From assembly GCA_030263275.1 (NCBI GenBank), contig SZOR01000084.1, forward strand, positions 1 through 17,799: DNA of 17,799 nt. The letters are read 5' to 3'. The notes below the pieces were generated by a model that did no database searches, was not told where the DNA came from, and worked only from the letters and a program-made list of their open reading frames with translations. This document shows positions 14,068 to 17,799 of the stretch, piece after piece; the first letter of the stretch is position 1; every line of letters begins with the position of its first letter. This DNA comes from DSNY01 sp016861185. GTDB taxonomy: Bacteria > Pseudomonadota > Gammaproteobacteria > Burkholderiales > Burkholderiaceae_F. The translations under genes and the position numbers were made by a program.

Positions 14068-17000
14068 ATGTCGGAGACCCGCGACCCGAACCAGTTGATG
14101 GACGCCGCGCCGGACATCGCACCGCTGGCCTGGGTCATCGACGAGATCCGCACGTCGCTCAACGACGCGGTCGGCGGCGTCAAGACCTTTCTCGGCGCCA
14201 AGCAGGACCTGGACAGCCTGCGCAACGCGCGCAACCAGGTGCACCAGGCCAACGGCGCACTGCAGCTGCTCGACCTGCGCGGCGTCGCGCTCGTCACCGA
14301 AGCGGTCGAGCAACTCCTGCGCCGCTGGGAAGCCGATCCGAAGGACTGCCTGCCGGCGGCGGTGCGGACGATCGAAACCGCGCTCGCCGCGGTGATCGCG
14401 TATCTCGAAGGGCTGCTGTCGGGCCGCCCGAATCAGCCGATCCGCCTGTATCCCTATTACCGCGAGGTGCTGCAGCTCAACCGCGCGCTGCGCGTGCACC
14501 CGGCCGACCTGATCTTCCCCGATCTGTCGCGCCGTCCGGCCTTCCATCAGATCGAAGTGCGGCCGATGACGGCCGACCAGCTGCGCGTGCGCCGCGTGCG
14601 CTTCGAGGAAGGCCTGCTTGGCTTCCTGCGCGACTCCGAGGACGCGCGCGCGCGCCGCATGATGCGCGATGCGCTCGCCGATCTCGAGCGGCTACCGCAG
14701 CGCGGACTCGCCCGCAGCTTCTGGTGGATCGTGCGCGGCCTGCTCGACGCGCTGGATTCGCACGCGATCGCGGTCGATGTCGACCTCAAGCGCGTGCTCG
14801 CGCGGCTGAACCTGCAGCTGCGGCGCCTGATCGAAGGCGGCGGCGCGGTCGCCGAGCGCCTGATGATCGACGCGCTGTACTACGTCGGCCGCGCCGACGA
14901 GAAGGTGGCGCGCGTCGCCGAGGTCAAGCGTCTGTACGGGCTGGACGCGCTGATCCCGGCCGACTTCGAGCGCGCGACGCTGACCGCGATCGACGCCGAC
15001 GCGATGCGCTCGCTGAAGGAAGCGCTCGCGCAGACGAAGAACCTGTGGGGCCAGATCGTCGGCGCCGGCGCGACCGACGTCGCGAAGTTCGCGCACGAGC
15101 TGCACCTCGCGCGGGATGCCGCCGCGCGGCTCGAGGCGTACCCGATCGCCGGCGTGCTCGAGACCATCGCCGGCGTCACCGGCGAGTTCCCGCGGCTCGC
15201 GACCAACGTGCGCGAGGCGCTCGGGCTCGAGGTCGCGTCGGCGCTGCTGTTCGTCGAACTGGGCATCGACGAGTTGCCGCAAGTCGAACCCGAGTACGAG
15301 GCGCGCGCGAAGGCCGTCATCGAACGGTTGCGCGCCGCGTTCAACAACCGGCCGCTGCCGGACTCGGCGCCGTGGCTGTCGGAGCTCGCGCGCCGCGCGC
15401 AGGACCGCCTGACGATGGGCACGGTCGTGGCCGAGACGCAGGCTACGCTGCGCGAGATCGAGCAGCGGCTCGACCGCTTCTTCCGCACGCCGACCGAACG
15501 CGGCGAACTGGCCGCCACCGACGCGATGTTCGACCAGGTCTGCGGCGTTCTGTCGGTGCTCGGCCACGAAGAGCCGATGGCGGCGCTGCGCAATGTCCAG
15601 CAGTCGGTGCGCGCCTTCGCCAACCCGGCGCAGCCGGTCGATGCGACGGAGTTCCCGCGGGTCGCGCAGAACCTCGGCGCCATCGGTTTCTTCGTCGAGA
15701 GTCTGACGCAGGACGCTGACCGCCCGCGCGGCATCTTCCGTTACGACCCTGCGACGGGCGTGTTCTCCGCGGACCTCGGCCAGACGCCGGCCGCCGAGAC
15801 GGTGCCGCCGCCCGACGACGAGTTCCTCGCGCCGCCGCGCACGCTCGACACGCGGGTGGAGCCGCCCAAGCGCGCGGAGAACGTCGAGACGCTCGCCAGG
15901 CAGCACGTGGCCGCCGCGCGCCACATCGCGCAGCGGCTCGCGCAGACGCCGCACGACGCCAACCTGCTACACGAGCTGGCGCGCGTCGTGCTCGCGCTGA
16001 CCAACGAAGCCGATCTGCTCGACGACGCGCAACTGAAGGGCAAGACGCAGCAGACCGCGCAGTTGATGGCGCGTTTCAAGCAGACGCCGACGCCCGAGAT
16101 CGCGCGCCAGATCGCGCAGCTGCTCGCGCCGCCGGAGGCGCCCGCGGCGCCGCCGCCGACTGCGCCGCTGCCGTCGACGCAGGCCGCAGCCGATCGCGAG
16201 CTGCACCAGATCTTCGTCGAGGAAGCGAACGAGGTTCTCGACGGGATTTCGTCGCAGCTCGAGGCGCTGCGCGGCGCGCCCGACGACGCCGCCACGCTGA
16301 CGACCGTGCGCCGCGCCTTCCATACGCTGAAGGGTTCGAGCCGCATGGTCGGGCTGAAGACCTTCGGCGAAGGTGCGTGGGCGGTCGAGCAGTGCTTCAA
16401 CCTCTGGCTCGCGCAGGAGCGCGCCGCGAGCGACGACCTGATTGCGCTCGCGGCCAAGGCGCACGAGCTGATGCGCGGCTGGATCGGCCGGATCGCGTCG
16501 GACCCGCAGGCGGAGATCGACGTCGGGCCGCTGGTGCGGGCCGCGCAGCGCGTGCGCGAAGGCGGCGCGTTCGAGTTCGACGGCGGCGCCGGACCGGCGG
16601 GCGCGGCGGCGCCGGCGCAGAAAGCCGCGCCGCCGCCAAAGACCTCGGGCAGCGCGGCCGATAAAGCGCCGCCCGCGCTGCCGAAGGCCGAAACCGGCGG
16701 CGCGTCGACCCAGGGCGAAGCGGACCGCGCGGCGCCGACTCGAGGCGCAGCCGAAGCTCAGCCCGAAGTCATCGAAGTCAAGCCCCTCGACGAAGCCGCC
16801 GCGTCCGCGCCCGGCTTCGACGAGGACGTGCGTCGCATCGGCCCGGTCGAGATCAGCCACGGGCTGTATTCGGTCTTCCTGAACGAAGCCGACGAGTGCA
16901 TCCGCACGCTCGCGCAGGACGTCTCCGAGTGGCGCTTCGAAGCCAACCGCGGCGTCTCGCAGAACACGATCCGGCGCGCGCATTCGCTCGCCGGCATCGC

Positions 17001-17799
17001 CGCCACCGTAGGGCTTACGCCGGTCTGGGCGATCGCCGATCCGCTCGACGATCTGATGCACGAGCTGGGCCGCAGCAACGGCGGCGCCGCGGTGGCGCTG
17101 TCGGCGACACAGTTCGACGCGCTCGAACGCGCGATCGAACGCATGCGCGGCATGCTGCACCAGTTCGCCGCGGGCGTTTTCCCCGACGCGGCACCGCTCG
17201 AGGCCGCCGCCGTGCAGGAATTGCTCGCTTATGCGCGCACGCACGCGGCAGCGCATGCCGAACCCGCTGCGCACGAGGAGCGCGCCTCGCTGACGCTGGT
17301 CGCACCTCAGCCGCCCGCCGAAGAGATCGAAACCGGGCCGCTGCCCGCACCGCTGGTCGAGGAGATCTCGGTGCCGGCGCTCGAAGCCGAGCCGGGCGAA
17401 GCGCTCGTGCAGCCGGACAAGCGCCCGGCGTCGACCGTGCGCGACGAGCTCGACCCCGACCTGCTGCACGTGTTCCTGGCCGAAGCCAACGACCTGCTGC
17501 CCGCGATCGGCGGCAATCTGCGCGCGCTCGCGGCGAACCCGAACGACCGCGAGGTCGCGCGTACGCTGATGCGCCAGCTGCACACGGCCAAGGGCAGCGC
17601 GCGCATGGCCGGCGCGATGCGGCTCGGCGAACTCGTGCACGAGATGGAAACGCGGATCGAGTCCGCGATGCAGCTCGTCAACGTGCCGCCGGTGATCGTC
17701 GAGGACCTGCAAGGCCAGTACGACGAGGCGGTCGCGCTGTACGAGGAACTGCAGCACCCGGACGCGGTCGCGCGTTCGGCCGCGCGGGCCGCTTCCGCG
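14068..17799 (+). CDS. pilL: PilL/ChpA-type multi-HPt chemotaxis histidine kinase (3' end cut by window)
   Basis: This is the N-terminal part (1244 codons, open to the right edge) of the hybrid kinase that receives PilJ/PilI signals and phosphorylates PilG and PilH. Frame is continuous from ATG 14068, with GGAG seven bases upstream. Visible domains: an N-terminal HPt-like bundle with QVHQANGALQLL (His59); a degenerate copy near residue 489, where DQVCGVL has Asp in place of His; and three clear HPt domains at RRAFHTLKGSSRMVGL (His752), IRRAHSLAGIAATVGL (His972) and RQLHTAKGSARMAGA (His1172). Each of these three follows a FxxEAxxxL helix. Pro/Ala-rich linkers separate them (about 690-710, 850-915, 1055-1110). 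The dimerisation, ATPase, CheW-like and receiver domains expected from the family would lie beyond 17799. chpA is the Pseudomonas name for the same protein. Confidence 0.92.
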   Translation, partial: MSETRDPNQLMDAAPDIAPLAWVIDEIRTSLNDAVGGVKTFLGAKQDLDSLRNARNQVHQANGALQLLDLRGVALVTEAVEQLLRRWEADPKDCLPAAVRTIETALAAVIAYLEGLLSGRPNQPIRLYPYYREVLQLNRALRVHPADLIFPDLSRRPAFHQIEVRPMTADQLRVRRVRFEEGLLGFLRDSEDARARRMMRDALADLERLPQRGLARSFWWIVRGLLDALDSHAIAVDVDLKRVLARLNLQLRRLIEGGGAVAERLMIDALYYVGRADEKVARVAEVKRLYGLDALIPADFERATLTAIDADAMRSLKEALAQTKNLWGQIVGAGATDVAKFAHELHLARDAAARLEAYPIAGVLETIAGVTGEFPRLATNVREALGLEVASALLFVELGIDELPQVEPEYEARAKAVIERLRAAFNNRPLPDSAPWLSELARRAQDRLTMGTVVAETQATLREIEQRLDRFFRTPTERGELAATDAMFDQVCGVLSVLGHEEPMAALRNVQQSVRAFANPAQPVDATEFPRVAQNLGAIGFFVESLTQDADRPRGIFRYDPATGVFSADLGQTPAAETVPPPDDEFLAPPRTLDTRVEPPKRAENVETLARQHVAAARHIAQRLAQTPHDANLLHELARVVLALTNEADLLDDAQLKGKTQQTAQLMARFKQTPTPEIARQIAQLLAPPEAPAAPPPTAPLPSTQAAADRELHQIFVEEANEVLDGISSQLEALRGAPDDAATLTTVRRAFHTLKGSSRMVGLKTFGEGAWAVEQCFNLWLAQERAASDDLIALAAKAHELMRGWIGRIASDPQAEIDVGPLVRAAQRVREGGAFEFDGGAGPAGAAAPAQKAAPPPKTSGSAADKAPPALPKAETGGASTQGEADRAAPTRGAAEAQPEVIEVKPLDEAAASAPGFDEDVRRIGPVEISHGLYSVFLNEADECIRTLAQDVSEWRFEANRGVSQNTIRRAHSLAGIAATVGLTPVWAIADPLDDLMHELGRSNGGAAVALSATQFDALERAIERMRGMLHQFAAGVFPDAAPLEAAAVQELLAYARTHAAAHAEPAAHEERASLTLVAPQPPAEEIETGPLPAPLVEEISVPALEAEPGEALVQPDKRPASTVRDELDPDLLHVFLAEANDLLPAIGGNLRALAANPNDREVARTLMRQLHTAKGSARMAGAMRLGELVHEMETRIESAMQLVNVPPVIVEDLQGQYDEAVALYEELQHPDAVARSAARAASA

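Noticed and set aside
11715..14297. Long minus-strand open frame opposite pilJ (860 codons)
   Set aside because: Its translation is Arg/Leu/Asp-rich low-complexity text typical of the complement of a GC-rich gene. The plus strand encodes an unmistakable PilJ.
15967..17757. Long minus-strand open frame opposite the PilL-type kinase (596 codons)
   Set aside because: It is a compositional shadow rich in Arg and Gly; the plus frame shows repeated HPt domains.

Overview
The window is GC-rich chromosomal DNA with tight gene packing. The gene set and order (thiD-thiE-hemL, divergent to rubredoxin and a pilGHIJL-type cluster, with a long DsbD and a CnoX-type chaperedoxin nearby) suggest a betaproteobacterium of the Burkholderiales/Rhodocyclales type. 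This placement is inferred from gene content and composition only; no rRNA or tRNA is present to confirm it.

Layout, left to right. (1) 1-2182, minus: a membrane sensor histidine kinase (TM, Cache-like sensor, TM, HAMP, two PAS domains, HisKA_3-type phosphoacceptor helix), cut by the left edge before its ATPase domain. (2) 2183-2557: a 375-base divergent intergenic region with no convincing promoter or RNA gene. (3) 2558-4087, plus: a stand-alone Cas6e/Cse3-like protein, with no other cas gene and no CRISPR array in the window, followed 54 bases later by a CnoX-type thioredoxin-TPR chaperedoxin. A 17-base perfect palindrome lies between them and overlaps the ribosome binding site of the second gene. 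(4) 4279-7052, minus: a secreted thioredoxin-fold protein and a long DsbD, probably one periplasmic redox operon. (5) 7119-9880, minus: hemL, thiE and thiD in an overlapping thiD-thiE-hemL transcription unit (tetrapyrrole and thiamine synthesis). (6) 9881-10034: a divergent control region with two strong inverted repeats. (7) 10035-10217, plus: rubredoxin. (8) 10332-17799, plus: pilG, pilH, pilI, pilJ and the first 1244 codons of a PilL/ChpA-type hybrid kinase, which together form the chemosensory system that controls type IV pili and twitching.

How the genes work together. The Pil-Chp genes form one signalling pathway: PilJ receptor, PilI adaptor, PilL kinase with several HPt domains, and PilG/PilH as phosphate receivers. 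DsbD carries electrons across the inner membrane and is the natural reductant for the neighbouring exported redoxin. thiD and thiE supply consecutive steps of thiamine phosphate synthesis.

The most unusual item is the orphan Cas6e-like gene linked to cnoX. It keeps the aligned catalytic histidine of Cas6e but has lost the neighbouring tyrosine. A Cas6-sized hairpin sits directly after its stop codon, on the cnoX ribosome binding site. That a domesticated Cas6 processes or binds this junction is a testable hypothesis, not something the sequence proves.
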